Below, in pieces: positions 53,293 to 61,102 of a stretch of 64,000 nucleotides of DNA. Position numbers and translations under genes: made by a program. Positions within the stretch are counted from its first letter, which is position 1; each line of letters opens with the position of its first letter. The notes below the pieces were generated by a model that searched no databases, was not told the DNA's origin, and saw only the letters and a program-made list of their open reading frames with translations. Source of the DNA: a virus. The DNA is taken from positions 1 through 64,000 of IMG/VR virus record IMGVR_UViG_3300044837_000085. One strand, given 5' to 3'.

Positions 53293-53617
53293 GAGTTTTT
53301 TCACAATTTGGGAGCGCGTCATCAAAATTCGCTTTTGTCCCCGGTGCCGCCTTCAGTCAGCGGAAGCCTTGGCGATTGATTGTGTCTGTGACTTTGCTGA
53401 AAAAGAACGCGCTCGTAGCTCAGCCGGATTAGAGCAGCCGCCTTCTAAGCGGCAGGTCGCAGGTTCGACTCCCGCCGAGCGCACCACGAAATCAGCCCCA
53501 GCGGATGGAGCGTCTCATCTTCGCGTTGAGCGTGATCCGTCAGAAATGCCGGATTCCCCTGGGGCTGATACCCACTCTCGCGCAGTTGTGGGAAATGCGG
53601 GGAAGCCCCATGAGTGA
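53285..53617 (+). CDS. small zinc-type protein whose frame runs through the tRNA-Arg gene
   Basis: MGESFFTIWERVIKIRFCPRCRLQSAEALAIDCVCDF has a CPRC...CVC motif and a proper start overlapping the previous gene. From 53409 the same frame is the tRNA-Arg gene and goes on to 53617. The protein may have lost its natural 3-prime end to a tRNA insertion. Confidence 0.4.
   Translation: MGESFFTIWERVIKIRFCPRCRLQSAEALAIDCVCDFAEKERARSSAGLEQPPSKRQVAGSTPAERTTKSAPADGASHLRVERDPSEMPDSPGADTHSRAVVGNAGKPHE
53409..53486 (+). tRNA. tRNA-Arg (TCT)
   Basis: GCGCTCG/CGAGCGC acceptor, D-arm GCTC/GAGC, anticodon loop CTTCTAA with stem CCGC.../GCGG, T-loop TTCGACT, CCA encoded. Canonical, in contrast to the divergent six-gene array. 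Lies 1.1 kb upstream of the integrase gene, so it may be (or derive from) the attachment target. Confidence 0.95.
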
Positions 53618-53843
53618 GTCCAATCTTCTACCCTGCCCGTTCTGTGGCGGCGAGGCCCGACTAATCACCGGCCAGCACAACTTCGTTGATGCGCAAGTTA
53701 GTTGCTTGGACTGCGGTACATCAGGCCCGGACTTCGATCATGATCCGGCAATAGGCGCTTTCGATCATGATCCAAGCACGTCGGCGGCTAAGCATTGGAA
53801 CACTCGCATCAATGGTGAGCGAACTACACCGGGGAAGCCATGA
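53610..53843 (+). CDS. Lar-family restriction alleviation protein
   Basis: 77 aa. LLPCPFCGGEARLITGQ...VSCLDCGTSGP...AAKHWNTRI: two CxxC knuckles and the A...WNxR end define the Lar family, which modulates type I restriction. Matches the anti-restriction genes on the left. Confidence 0.85.
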   Translation: MSESNLLPCPFCGGEARLITGQHNFVDAQVSCLDCGTSGPDFDHDPAIGAFDHDPSTSAAKHWNTRINGERTTPGKP

Positions 53844-53884
53844 GCCCTGATCGCCGCATGACGCTAAAGCAGGCCGCCGAATGA
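53840..53884 (+). CDS. putative 14-codon mini-ORF
   Basis: MSPDRRMTLKQAAE between two genes with overlapping ATGA at both ends; may be a translational coupling leader or an excisionase remnant. Confidence 0.25.
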   Translation: MSPDRRMTLKQAAE

Positions 53885-54444
53885 GCCGCGCCGTCACTTT
53901 CACGCAGGCCCAGGTGCGCCGCGCCGTCAAGGCTGCGGAGAGCGCCGGGCTGCGCGTGCAGTCGATCACCATCGAACCCGATGGGACGGTGAATGCAGAC
54001 GGTCCACTCCTGCACCGGCCTGATCGATTCTTTGAATTAGACAGGGCGGCCGCCTATTGCCGTAGTCGGCCAGATCAATTCAAGGCCATGATCAAGGTGG
54101 GTATATTTCCGCAGCACGGGCCAAAAAAGCTATGGGACCGTAAGCTGCTCGATACTTCACTTAAATCCGCAACGCCTGAGGTCAGGCCGGGCGGTGGCCG
54201 AGTTTACTTTCTAGCCGTTGATAAGTTCATCAAGATCGGGTTTTCCGCTGGTGGCACCCTGGGACGGGTTGCTCAGATGCAAACCGGGTCGCCATTTGAA
54301 ATTGTTTTAATCGCGGATGTGCCCGGTACCGAACAAGCCGAGCAAGCCCTGCACGATAAATTCAAATTCCTGCATGAGCGCGGCGAATGGTTCAGGCGAG
54401 ACGCCGGACTGTTGGCTTACATCGACTGGTTGCAAGGCAAATGA
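53881..54444 (+). CDS. T5orf172/GIY-YIG-like protein
   Basis: 187 aa. The N-terminus MSRAVTFTQAQVRRAVKAAESAGLRVQSITIEPDGTV resembles that of the following 72-aa gene. C-terminal domain: RVYFLAVDKFIKIGFSAGGTLGRVAQMQTGSPFEIVLIADVPGTEQAEQALHDKFKFLHERGEWFR, the T5orf172 (Mug113) variant of the GIY-YIG fold. May cut DNA at the attachment region; precise function unknown. Confidence 0.8.
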   Translation: MSRAVTFTQAQVRRAVKAAESAGLRVQSITIEPDGTVNADGPLLHRPDRFFELDRAAAYCRSRPDQFKAMIKVGIFPQHGPKKLWDRKLLDTSLKSATPEVRPGGGRVYFLAVDKFIKIGFSAGGTLGRVAQMQTGSPFEIVLIADVPGTEQAEQALHDKFKFLHERGEWFRRDAGLLAYIDWLQGK

Positions 54445-54659
54445 CCCGCACCATCCCCTTCACCGCAGCGTCGCTTGCCAGAGCCATCAAAGGCGTTGAG
54501 CTGGCGGGCCGGTTTGTCGTCGGCGTCAAGCCTGACGGCACCCTGATCGTGGGGGATAAGCCCGTCGAAACCACTTCCTTAGTTCCGGCAGTTGAGCAAC
54601 CCTCACCCCGAAAATTCGGGGAGAAACTAGGTGGTCAAGGTGCATCTGGCAGGGCTTAA
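54441..54659 (+). CDS. small DNA-binding/excisionase-like protein, 72 aa
   Basis: MTRTIPFTAASLARAIKGVELAGRFVVGVKPDGTLIV shares its layout with the first 37 residues of the preceding protein. Small genes of this type precede rhizobial integrases, so an excisionase or directionality role is plausible. Overlaps the integrase start. Confidence 0.55.
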   Translation: MTRTIPFTAASLARAIKGVELAGRFVVGVKPDGTLIVGDKPVETTSLVPAVEQPSPRKFGEKLGGQGASGRA

Positions 54660-55773
54660 AATCGTCCGCTCCAAGGGCAAATATTACGTCTATGTCCGGG
54701 CGACTGGAAAGGCGTTGCTGCGCGGGTTCGATGGCGACGAGGCGGCCCTACGCAAGCGCCTAGCGCTACCTGACATGATCGGCGCCTACAATGCCCCACG
54801 CAAGCGCGAGACGTATCCGGAGAAGACGCTAGGCTGGCTAGTGGCATGGTTCACCGATTCCGAGAAGTGCGACGAGTTCAAGAACTTGAGCGCGAGCAGC
54901 CAGGATCAGTACGGCGATGGCCTTCGATATCTTGAACCCGAATTTGACTTCCCCCTTGCCGACCTGACCGCAGCCGGCGTCTATGCAGTCCGCGACCGTT
55001 GCATCAAGGATAAGTGGCCGGTCTTTGCTGATAAGATGGTGACGGCGCTCTCGACCATGTTCAATCTCGCGGTGCAGCGTGGCTGGATGCCGACCAATCC
55101 AGCGCTGGGCATCAGGCGGGCCTACAAGTCAGACCCGAACGCCAACCGGGAATGGCGCCCTGAGGAATGGCAAACCGTAAAAGAGCGCGCGCCCCTCGCG
55201 TTGCTAATCCCGTACATGCTGGCACGGCACGTCGGATATCGCAGTCAAAGCGTCGTCGCCGTGGCGTGGCCGAACTACCAGCCAGACCCCCGGTTCGGCA
55301 TGTGCTTCCGGATGCGCCACAAGAAGAACGCCGAGGAGCATTGGCTGCCGGCGTCGCCAGAGATTCAGATGTTCCTCGCGTCGCTCAAGGTCCGCACGCC
55401 GGATGGGCCGATCGCGCTGAAGCGCAACGGTAAGCCTTGGGACAGCGAGGAGCAGCTACAGAAGCGCTCCAGCAACTTTCTGACCGGGCTGGCGCGCAAG
55501 GGACTGGTTGGGCCGGGGCTGACCGAGCACGGCCTGCGGGCAACGTTCGCGGCCGAGATCAAGCGCCTGACCGGCGCCAATGACGACCAGGTGGCTGCCG
55601 CCCTCGGGGACCGCGACGTTCGCATGGGCGCGCATTACACGCGCCACGTTAAGCAGGAGAACAAAATCCTTTTCCTGTGGGCACAGCGAACGAGAACAGA
55701 ACGAGATTTGGAAAACCGGAGCACTCAGGTTTTCCAGCAAGGCGAAAATGATGGTAATATCAGCGGCTTATAG
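54631..55773 (+). CDS. int: tyrosine site-specific integrase
   Basis: 380 aa, GTG start. N-terminal arm-binding region, core-binding helix bundle (FTDSEKCDEFKNLSASSQDQYGDGLRYL), catalytic domain with LARHVGYRSQS (Arg), TEHGLRATFA (HxLR box) and MGAHYTRHV (nucleophile Tyr). Full length. Mediates integration/excision; repeats at 55704-55890 may be its arm sites. Confidence 0.95.
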   Translation: MVKVHLAGLKIVRSKGKYYVYVRATGKALLRGFDGDEAALRKRLALPDMIGAYNAPRKRETYPEKTLGWLVAWFTDSEKCDEFKNLSASSQDQYGDGLRYLEPEFDFPLADLTAAGVYAVRDRCIKDKWPVFADKMVTALSTMFNLAVQRGWMPTNPALGIRRAYKSDPNANREWRPEEWQTVKERAPLALLIPYMLARHVGYRSQSVVAVAWPNYQPDPRFGMCFRMRHKKNAEEHWLPASPEIQMFLASLKVRTPDGPIALKRNGKPWDSEEQLQKRSSNFLTGLARKGLVGPGLTEHGLRATFAAEIKRLTGANDDQVAAALGDRDVRMGAHYTRHVKQENKILFLWAQRTRTERDLENRSTQVFQQGENDGNISGL

Positions 55774-55890
55774 CAATGAAGAGGACGCTGAGAATGTTAT
55801 CCTATCCCTGTTTTTACTGATATTTTTTGGAAAACCGCCATGGCGCGACCCACTAGAAGTCCCGTGAACAAAGACAGATTTGGAAAACCG
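55704..55890. repeat. three direct repeats TTTGGAAAACCG, likely integrase sites
   Basis: Copies at 55707, 55824 and 55879, the outer two extended to AGATTTGGAAAACCG, and an inverted partial copy (GGTTTTCC) at about 55728. They span the end of int and the adjoining non-coding 250 bp (55774-56026). Confidence 0.6.
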
Positions 55891-56026
55891 AAACATGCAG
55901 AGAACAATGGACGAGATCAAGGCGCTGACGCCGGAACAGAAGAATTGAAATCGGTCGAAAGGCCGCTCAGGGCGGCAGGAGGATGACGATGAAGATGACG
56001 AGAGGCGACTTGAGGAACGCGACCAA

Positions 56027-56299
56027 ATGGAGCTCCCAGCTCGACCCCAAGCCGAGCGCGACGCGGAGAACCTGCTGCCCTTCAACGTAGTCGGGATTGT
56101 CATAGACACCGGCGAAGGTGGCCTGAAACCTCACCGTATTGAGCGGGGCGGCGGTACGGGCACCGGCACGATATCTCATATTAGTTGGGCTGACGATTTG
56201 CAGCGGGAGTTCACGAATGCACTGCACCGGGTATTCCAGCAACGTGTTTTGGATGCCGAAAAGGAATTAGCCTCCCTCGGCATTGAGACGGCTGCCTAG
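56027..56299 (+). CDS. hypothetical protein, 90 aa
   Basis: MELPARPQAERDAENLLPFNVVGIVIDTGEGGLKPHRIERGG. The frame is open further upstream with an acidic run (RQEDDDEDDERRLEERDQ) lacking an ATG, so the start is uncertain. Confidence 0.4.
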   Translation: MELPARPQAERDAENLLPFNVVGIVIDTGEGGLKPHRIERGGGTGTGTISHISWADDLQREFTNALHRVFQQRVLDAEKELASLGIETAA

Positions 56300-56319
56300 T
56301 CCGGCAAGGAAGGCACAAC

Positions 56320-56538
56320 ATGGCGAAGCGTAAGGAACATCTGCCGGTACGCCGGGTGGCTGGCAAGGCCCGGAAGCCTAAGCCGGTTATGGCCTGGGGC
56401 GGGTTCGTTGACGGCAAGCTGTGCGAATGGCTGAGCGGGTTCTACGACGTGGAGCACCTATCGGTCTTCCGGACGCGGCGGGACGCTAGGCGATGCTGTG
56501 AGGACGTTCGGCGGGTTGAAATCCGGATAGTCCGGTAG
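56320..56538 (+). CDS. hypothetical basic protein, 72 aa
   Basis: Basic N-terminus (AKRKEHLPVRRVAGKARKPKPVMAW), then VDGKLCEWLSGFYDVEHLSVFRTRRDARRCCEDVRRVEIR. No family. Confidence 0.5.
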   Translation: MAKRKEHLPVRRVAGKARKPKPVMAWGGFVDGKLCEWLSGFYDVEHLSVFRTRRDARRCCEDVRRVEIRIVR

Positions 56539-56557
56539 TTTGGCAAGGAGATCGCCA

Positions 56558-56638
56558 GTGCCCCTTGAATTGATCCCGGTTTTCGCGGTGGAGACAATCT
56601 TGATTTGGCTGTTTCTCCGCTGGGTTTTTAGCCACTAG
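56558..56638 (+). CDS. tiny membrane peptide, 26 aa
   Basis: GTG start after AAGGAGA; MPLELIPVFAVETILIWLFLRWVFSH is one membrane helix. Confidence 0.35.
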   Translation: MPLELIPVFAVETILIWLFLRWVFSH

Positions 56639-56662
56639 GCAAGGGGATCGAGGAACTGAGGC

Positions 56663-56881
56663 ATGACGAGACCCGGAACATTCAAGGATCACGTTCGCCA
56701 AGCCTTCACTGAGGCTGTGGAGAACGGCCGCGAGGTCGAGCGGCTGCTAAAGCTGATCCAATGGTGCAGGCCGCGCCTTACCAGAGATTGCTACCGCGAG
56801 TATGTCGATAAATGTTTGGCTGATCCGTCGCTGCTTGACCCTGATCCGGACATGCAGGGCAAGATGACGAACGGTAGCTAA
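56663..56881 (+). CDS. hypothetical protein, 72 aa
   Basis: MTRPGTFKDHVRQAFTEAVENGREVERLLKLIQWCRPRL: helical. No domain. Confidence 0.5.
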   Translation: MTRPGTFKDHVRQAFTEAVENGREVERLLKLIQWCRPRLTRDCYREYVDKCLADPSLLDPDPDMQGKMTNGS

Positions 56882-56930
56882 AGCGGTGATCAGTAGGCAC
56901 CACCACACCGCGGCAACATTGGAGAGACCT

Positions 56931-57377
56931 ATGGCTGATGCAAAACCAAAGACTTCGACCTTCACGATCCACCACGACCGCTGCAAGCCCAACGATTGGT
57001 CGCTGGCGCAATGGAAGCTGCTGCAAGATTTCATCCGGGAGCCGCTAATGCAAAGAGCGGCGGCGCTTTCCCGGCTTGGCATTCAGTTGGTGCTGTCGGA
57101 GCACCACGAACCGCTTGGCGGGTCTCTTGAGAGCTTCGGATGGACGGATGATCGAGGGATGCCCCACCCCGACAGCATTAGCGACGACCTGAACGACATT
57201 GCCGAGGACGATATAACCCCCGTTGTCGAGGTCTATCGAGGGCCGACCAAGTACGCAGTCCGATTCGGCGTCGATGACGGCCATGGCGAGTTCGGCGGGT
57301 ATGAGTTCGAGATCAAGGAGACCGAGGCGGAAGCCGAGGAGTTCCTAAAATCGCTACATGAGCCGGAAACGGTCTGA
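56931..57377 (+). CDS. hypothetical protein, 148 aa
   Basis: Start MADAKPKTSTFTIHHDRCKPNDWSLAQWKLLQDFI; acidic C-terminal half (DDLNDIAEDDITP; ETEAEAEEFLKSL). No family. Confidence 0.55.
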   Translation: MADAKPKTSTFTIHHDRCKPNDWSLAQWKLLQDFIREPLMQRAAALSRLGIQLVLSEHHEPLGGSLESFGWTDDRGMPHPDSISDDLNDIAEDDITPVVEVYRGPTKYAVRFGVDDGHGEFGGYEFEIKETEAEAEEFLKSLHEPETV

Positions 57378-57383
57378 TGCTTT

Positions 57384-57411
57384 CGAATGGTCACCATGGA
57401 GGTGAGGCGTG
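57384..57411 (+). repeat. duplicated translation-start region, copy 1
   Basis: GAATGGTCACCATGGAGGTGA(G/A)(G/A)CGTG occurs here and at 57777-57803. It contains the palindrome GGTCACC and ends at GTG start codons of two different genes. Confidence 0.75.
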
Positions 57412-57672
57412 AAGGGTACATTTGAAGGGCTAGACATAATCGCCAAGCTTCGAATTTCTGCGCAAGATGGCCGGGAGATCATCGAGCCATGGCAGATGGA
57501 CCCGAACCTTTATGATGAAGCGGCCGATGAAATCGAGCGATTGAGGAAGATGGCCATCGATATGCAGGAAATCAAACTGATCGCCAGCGATTGGCGCTAT
57601 TCGTCAGAGGCGGTCGGGATCGCATTCCGCAATAGGCTGAGACTATCAACAGACACCGAGAGCGTGACGTGA
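57409..57672 (+). CDS. hypothetical protein, 87 aa
   Basis: GTG start provided by the duplicated leader. NLYDEAADEIERLRKMAIDMQEIK contains the DEAADEIERLR helix common in phage early proteins. Confidence 0.55.
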   Translation: MKGTFEGLDIIAKLRISAQDGREIIEPWQMDPNLYDEAADEIERLRKMAIDMQEIKLIASDWRYSSEAVGIAFRNRLRLSTDTESVT

Positions 57673-57776
57673 GAGACAGCGGCGGCACCTATAGCCGTCG
57701 CGGGGAGTCGCCGCATACAAATGCCACTCAGCCCGGCGGCTCCCCAAATTCTCACTCAGCGATCCTGACCGACAAC

Positions 57777-57803
57777 GAATGGTCACCATGGAGGTGAAAC
57801 GTG
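57777..57803 (+). repeat. duplicated translation-start region, copy 2
   Basis: Same 27-bp leader as at 57384, directly upstream of the 57801 gene. Confidence 0.75.
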
Positions 57804-58142
57804 AAACTTGATCGGCACATCAACATCGATAAGCGCGGCAAGTATGCGCTCCTGAAACTGCGGCGGCTGGACGACTGGCTGCAAAGCGGCGCTTTCGCGG
57901 AGGTGCCACAATCAATCCAGGATGCCCTCAAGACCCTGGAGGGCGCGGGTATGGTCGATTATGGGACCTCCGGCACGGAATCCGAGTTCTTCGTGATGAG
58001 GCTCAAGGACAAGTACGCCGCCAGTGGCCTCTACGGTTACGCCAATGCGGCGTATATCGACGATCCGGAGTATGCCGAGGAAGTTGAGGGTCTGGCGCGG
58101 CGCGCTGGACCGGCAAGCCCGTTCTGCAAAAAGCCGGACTGA
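57801..58142 (+). CDS. hypothetical protein, 113 aa
   Basis: MKLDRHINIDKRGKYALLKLRRLDDWLQSGAFAEVPQSIQDALKTLEGAGMVDYG. No known domain. GTG start in the duplicated leader. Confidence 0.55.
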   Translation: MKLDRHINIDKRGKYALLKLRRLDDWLQSGAFAEVPQSIQDALKTLEGAGMVDYGTSGTESEFFVMRLKDKYAASGLYGYANAAYIDDPEYAEEVEGLARRAGPASPFCKKPD

Positions 58143-58173
58143 TTGTGCTGACAGATCATCGATGGACTGAGGC

Positions 58174-58599
58174 ATGAAGAAAATTGAAAGCTACTCGGAC
58201 GTTATCAGGGGCACGGTTACCTATGAGATCGGCGGTGGTCGATATATTACTCTCGACACGCGCACCGTTCAGGAATTTGGGCTCGCTAAGGTGATGGAAT
58301 CCTACGGCGTGGAAATACCGACAGAGCGGGTTCCGGTAATGCGATATGGGCGTCGCGTCGGCACCGTACCGGGGGACTTCGATCTGTCGTTTGCGCGCAG
58401 CCGATCGCCATTCTATGACGTGAGGCCGGGCGACCTTACCCGCCAAGGTGATGTTTGGGTCGCAGCTCGAAACATGGGCGCGAGCGATCTGGATTGCCTA
58501 ATCGGCTTCAGACGCGATGACAGCATTGAGCATGAGAAGCGCCAGGAAGAGATTCGGGATGAGACGCTGACCGCGCTTGGCGTCCCACTACCCCGATGA
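58174..58599 (+). CDS. hypothetical protein, 141 aa
   Basis: Mixed alpha/beta; MKKIESYSDVIRGTVTYEIGGGRYITLDTRTVQEFGLAKVMESYG. No family. Confidence 0.5.
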   Translation: MKKIESYSDVIRGTVTYEIGGGRYITLDTRTVQEFGLAKVMESYGVEIPTERVPVMRYGRRVGTVPGDFDLSFARSRSPFYDVRPGDLTRQGDVWVAARNMGASDLDCLIGFRRDDSIEHEKRQEEIRDETLTALGVPLPR

Positions 58600-58620
58600 T
58601 GAGCAGTCACGGAGGATGGC

Positions 58621-58794
58621 ATGGCATTCAACGGCGAGGGCACTTGCTCAGAATGTTACGAGGGTGGATATAAGGACGCCTTTGAAACGGTCATTGAGCA
58701 CTTCAAGAAGTCACAGGCGTTCTATAGCGGGCACGGAGATGTAATTGCCGCCGAGGTAGAGGCTCTGTTGAAGACCGAACTACCCTACTCCTAA
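58621..58794 (+). CDS. hypothetical protein, 57 aa
   Basis: MAFNGEGTCSECYEGGYKDAFETVIEHFKKSQAFYSG has CSEC. ATG follows GGAGGATGGC. Confidence 0.45.
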   Translation: MAFNGEGTCSECYEGGYKDAFETVIEHFKKSQAFYSGHGDVIAAEVEALLKTELPYS

Positions 58795-58814
58795 GCGACA
58801 ACCGAGGAAGCCCC

Positions 58815-58979
58815 ATGGATAGAGAGACCGCAATCGAATTGCTCAAGATGGAGCAGAGGAACGGCGACACTGAAGCGGCTCATTCAAACGCCGATGGTGT
58901 TCTGTGTGAACTCCTGAAGGCTCTCGGCTATGGGGATGTTGTGGACGAGTATATCCAAGTCGAGAAGTGGTTCGCCTGA
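58815..58979 (+). CDS. hypothetical protein, 54 aa
   Basis: MDRETAIELLKMEQRNGDTEAAHSNADGVLCELLKALGYGDVVDEYIQVEKWFA; a helical pattern (DxExAHxxADxxLxxLLxxLG) frequent in phage proteins. ATG behind GAGGAAGCCCC. Confidence 0.6.
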   Translation: MDRETAIELLKMEQRNGDTEAAHSNADGVLCELLKALGYGDVVDEYIQVEKWFA

Positions 58980-59140
58980 CGCCACACCCTCGCGCTGCTG
59001 GCCAATGAGAGGGACACCCGATGGAGTCGAACCATCCGTCGAACTCGGCAGAACGGCGATCAACCCGAACCGCAATGAGCCGCCCGCCCATGGCAAGCCA
59101 TTTTCCGGCGGAAGTGTCTGAGACGATGCCTATCACAAAC

Positions 59141-59175
59141 AAAAAGGCCGCGCCATCCCGAAGGACAGCGCGGCC
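59141..59175 (-). terminator. intrinsic terminator of the leftward gene group
   Basis: GGCCGCGC / GCGCGGCC stem followed on the minus strand by TTTTT. It lies downstream of the 59616-59245 gene. The rest of 58980-59244 shows no supported gene. Confidence 0.75.
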
Positions 59176-59244
59176 AGTTTCAACAGAGTGCCAGAGGGAG
59201 GAAATCTGGCAAGCTACCGCCGGAAGGGAATCCAGGCGGATTGG

Positions 59245-59616
59245 TTAGAGGGCTGCGGGCTTATTGACGTAGCCGTTCGCCTGACGCTGTACCCCGGCTG
59301 AGTTTGTGTATTGCAGGACCACGGTGTTCTGCCCGCTCCGCATTGCGGTACGCGGCCATGTGAACATGCAATAGTACTTTGGACAGGTGATGAGGAGTTT
59401 GCCATTCCCGTAGATCGAGATCGACTTCACTCCGGCCGGATCGACAATGTTCGCCAACATGAACACGTCGTGGTTAGCATCCATGTTCATTGGCATCGAT
59501 AGGATAACAGGATTTGGTCCGCCCACGTTGTTGCCGATTGTATTATAAACCAGCGCATTATCGGCAAGCGCGGGACCAGCGAGCAGCAGCATAAAAACGG
59601 CGGCGAGTTTCTTCAT
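59245..59616 (-). CDS. secreted protein with signal peptide, 123 aa
   Basis: MKKLAAVFMLLLAGPALA is a Sec signal with an ALA cleavage site. Mature part beta-rich, with SISIYGNGKLLITCPKYYCMFTW. Probably a periplasmic product; it may alter the lysogen. Confidence 0.65.
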   Translation of the reverse strand: MKKLAAVFMLLLAGPALADNALVYNTIGNNVGGPNPVILSMPMNMDANHDVFMLANIVDPAGVKSISIYGNGKLLITCPKYYCMFTWPRTAMRSGQNTVVLQYTNSAGVQRQANGYVNKPAAL

Positions 59617-60050
59617 GCTTGTTTCCTTCTAGCAGGGTGACCGTGCTTGGCTATCTGTTCGCGCATCCGATCTGACGCCTTGGCGCGCTCCCCTGGTCTC
59701 TGGTAGCGCCGCCACGCGGCCTCACTCCTGTTCTGGCGCTCGGTCTCCGATGCATAGCGGCGCTTTGCCGCCGCACTCAACTTGGCTCGGTGCTCAGGAG
59801 ACCAGCGCACGGCCCTCTTGGGCTGAGGTTTCTTGACACACCCAGTGATCCGGTGGAGGCAGCCGCAGTGCGTGGCGGCCCCGGAGATTAAATTGGAGAC
59901 GTAGATCACGCGTTCGTTGCCGCATATGCATAGACAACGCCATACCTTCCCTTTGTGCCGGCCGACGACTTCCAGACAGCCAAACATCGCTCCGGTCAAG
60001 TTGCGTCGCGGCGGCTTCCCATCAGACCAGATATGCCCCATGGCAAGCAC
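59613..60050 (-). CDS. phage protein with Zn-knuckle N-terminus and basic tail
   Basis: 145 aa, GTG start in TAGTG. GAMFGCLEVVGRHKGKVWRCLCICGNERVIYVSNLISGAATHCGCLHR is a cysteine module (FGxLxV...WxCxCxCG...L..G...CGC) I know from many phage proteins; then a basic repetitive helix RWSPEHRAKLSAAAKRRYASETERQNRSEAAWRR, resembling NUMOD-type repeats of homing nucleases without a nuclease domain. Confidence 0.7.
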   Translation of the reverse strand: MLAMGHIWSDGKPPRRNLTGAMFGCLEVVGRHKGKVWRCLCICGNERVIYVSNLISGAATHCGCLHRITGCVKKPQPKRAVRWSPEHRAKLSAAAKRRYASETERQNRSEAAWRRYQRPGERAKASDRMREQIAKHGHPARRKQA

Positions 60051-60301
60051 TACGTCAGCATCCCAGATTCTCGCCGCGCGAAATACTCATGCGAAACCCG
60101 GAGCCAGTACCGCGCCCTTTCAAGCGGGACGTGGTTTTCTCTGTGATGGTGCAGCCCCGATAGCCGCGCCGTATCCATGATGGAACCCGGCGGATGCCTG
60201 GGAAAGGCCGCAATCAACGTTCCCCAACTCGGCCGCCGGTTTATCGCGTAAATCGCATGGAGCCTGCGTATTTCGTGATTGGTCCATGTGGCGTATTTCA
60301 T
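60050..60301 (-). CDS. Myb/HTH-like small protein, 83 aa
   Basis: MKYATWTNHEIRRLHAIYAINRRPSWGTLIAAFPRHPPGSIMDTARLSGL has the three-helix Trp-spaced shape of SANT/GcrA-like domains. Overlaps on both sides. Confidence 0.55.
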   Translation of the reverse strand: MKYATWTNHEIRRLHAIYAINRRPSWGTLIAAFPRHPPGSIMDTARLSGLHHHRENHVPLERARYWLRVSHEYFARRESGMLT

Positions 60302-60519
60302 TTGCAGGGATCAGGCTTCCCGGCGCTGTAAGCCTCACTCATAGCCTGATATCGTCCCCCGCCCTTGCATAGTTGTTTCCATTTCTTTAGCTGCTGGCGG
60401 TCGAGATAGGCTTTGCTGAACGTCCCAAAGACCGGCTGTCCGTCGAACATATCAGCCCTCGCCTGCACGCAGGTTGCGACAAGCAGACAGGCCGCGAATA
60501 TCAGAACGGTCCAGCGCAT
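60298..60519 (-). CDS. small secreted protein, 73 aa
   Basis: MRWTVLIFAACLLVATCVQARA signal peptide; mature part DMFDGQPVFGTFSKAYLDRQQLKKWKQLC. Unknown function. Confidence 0.55.
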   Translation of the reverse strand: MRWTVLIFAACLLVATCVQARADMFDGQPVFGTFSKAYLDRQQLKKWKQLCKGGGRYQAMSEAYSAGKPDPCK

Positions 60520-60562
60520 GACGGCCTCGATTGTGATATGATGATTTGAGCAGGCGGCACAA

Positions 60563-61063
60563 ATGGTCTACTTTCGCAGCATAGTTAGAAGCCGAGGAAA
60601 GAAGCGCCCGAAAGTGACAGACGCTGAACAGCAATTATTTGAGACTGCCGCAACCGAACCAGCCGCCAAGCCGTCCCGGCAGCGCTGCACATATTGCGAT
60701 CGCGAGATGATCCGGCGTCGCGTCGCGTTCGGCAAAGTACATATTGGCCTCGCTAAGACGAAGGATCACGTTTTCCCCTATTCGCGCGGGGGCCGTAAAA
60801 CTGTTCCGGCGTGCTATGCGTGCAACCACGCTAAAAGCGACATGCCCCCGGAGATTTGGGAACTGTTCATGGCGGACAACCCGTCATGGTGGCTGCTGGA
60901 GAAGAAGGATTTGAGGAAGGCGCGAAAGAAGGCCATCCTAGCGACCGCTGAATTTAAGCGCGTGGCAATGACGGTCCCGCCGCCAGCAGTAGACGATCAC
61001 AGCGCCCTGAGAGAGCATTGGATTTTTATAGTGCGCTGCATGCGGCAGTCCCCAACCCCATAA
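60563..61063 (+). CDS. HNH endonuclease
   Basis: 166 aa. QRCTYCDREMIRRR...TKDHVFPYSRGGRKTVPACYACNHAKSDMPP: CxxC, DHVxPxSRGG, N..H...AKSD, a typical HNH fold. Isolated on the plus strand; likely a free-standing homing endonuclease or packaging nuclease. Start GTG/ATG at 60563. Confidence 0.85.
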   Translation: MVYFRSIVRSRGKKRPKVTDAEQQLFETAATEPAAKPSRQRCTYCDREMIRRRVAFGKVHIGLAKTKDHVFPYSRGGRKTVPACYACNHAKSDMPPEIWELFMADNPSWWLLEKKDLRKARKKAILATAEFKRVAMTVPPPAVDDHSALREHWIFIVRCMRQSPTP

Positions 61064-61071
61064 ACCGGCGG

Positions 61072-61097
61072 CCGGGCGGGGTGATGCTCCCGCCCGG
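61072..61097. terminator. bidirectional hairpin between convergent genes
   Basis: CCGGGCGGG / CCCGCCCGG, 9-bp GC stem, 8 bp after the HNH stop and just beyond the stop of the leftward 61468 gene. No clear T-run. Confidence 0.6.
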
Positions 61098-61102
61098 TAG
61101 TG

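Noticed and set aside
58980-59244. tRNA-like T-arm (GATGG-AGTCGAA-CCATC)
   Set aside because: No matching acceptor, D or anticodon arms could be built around it.
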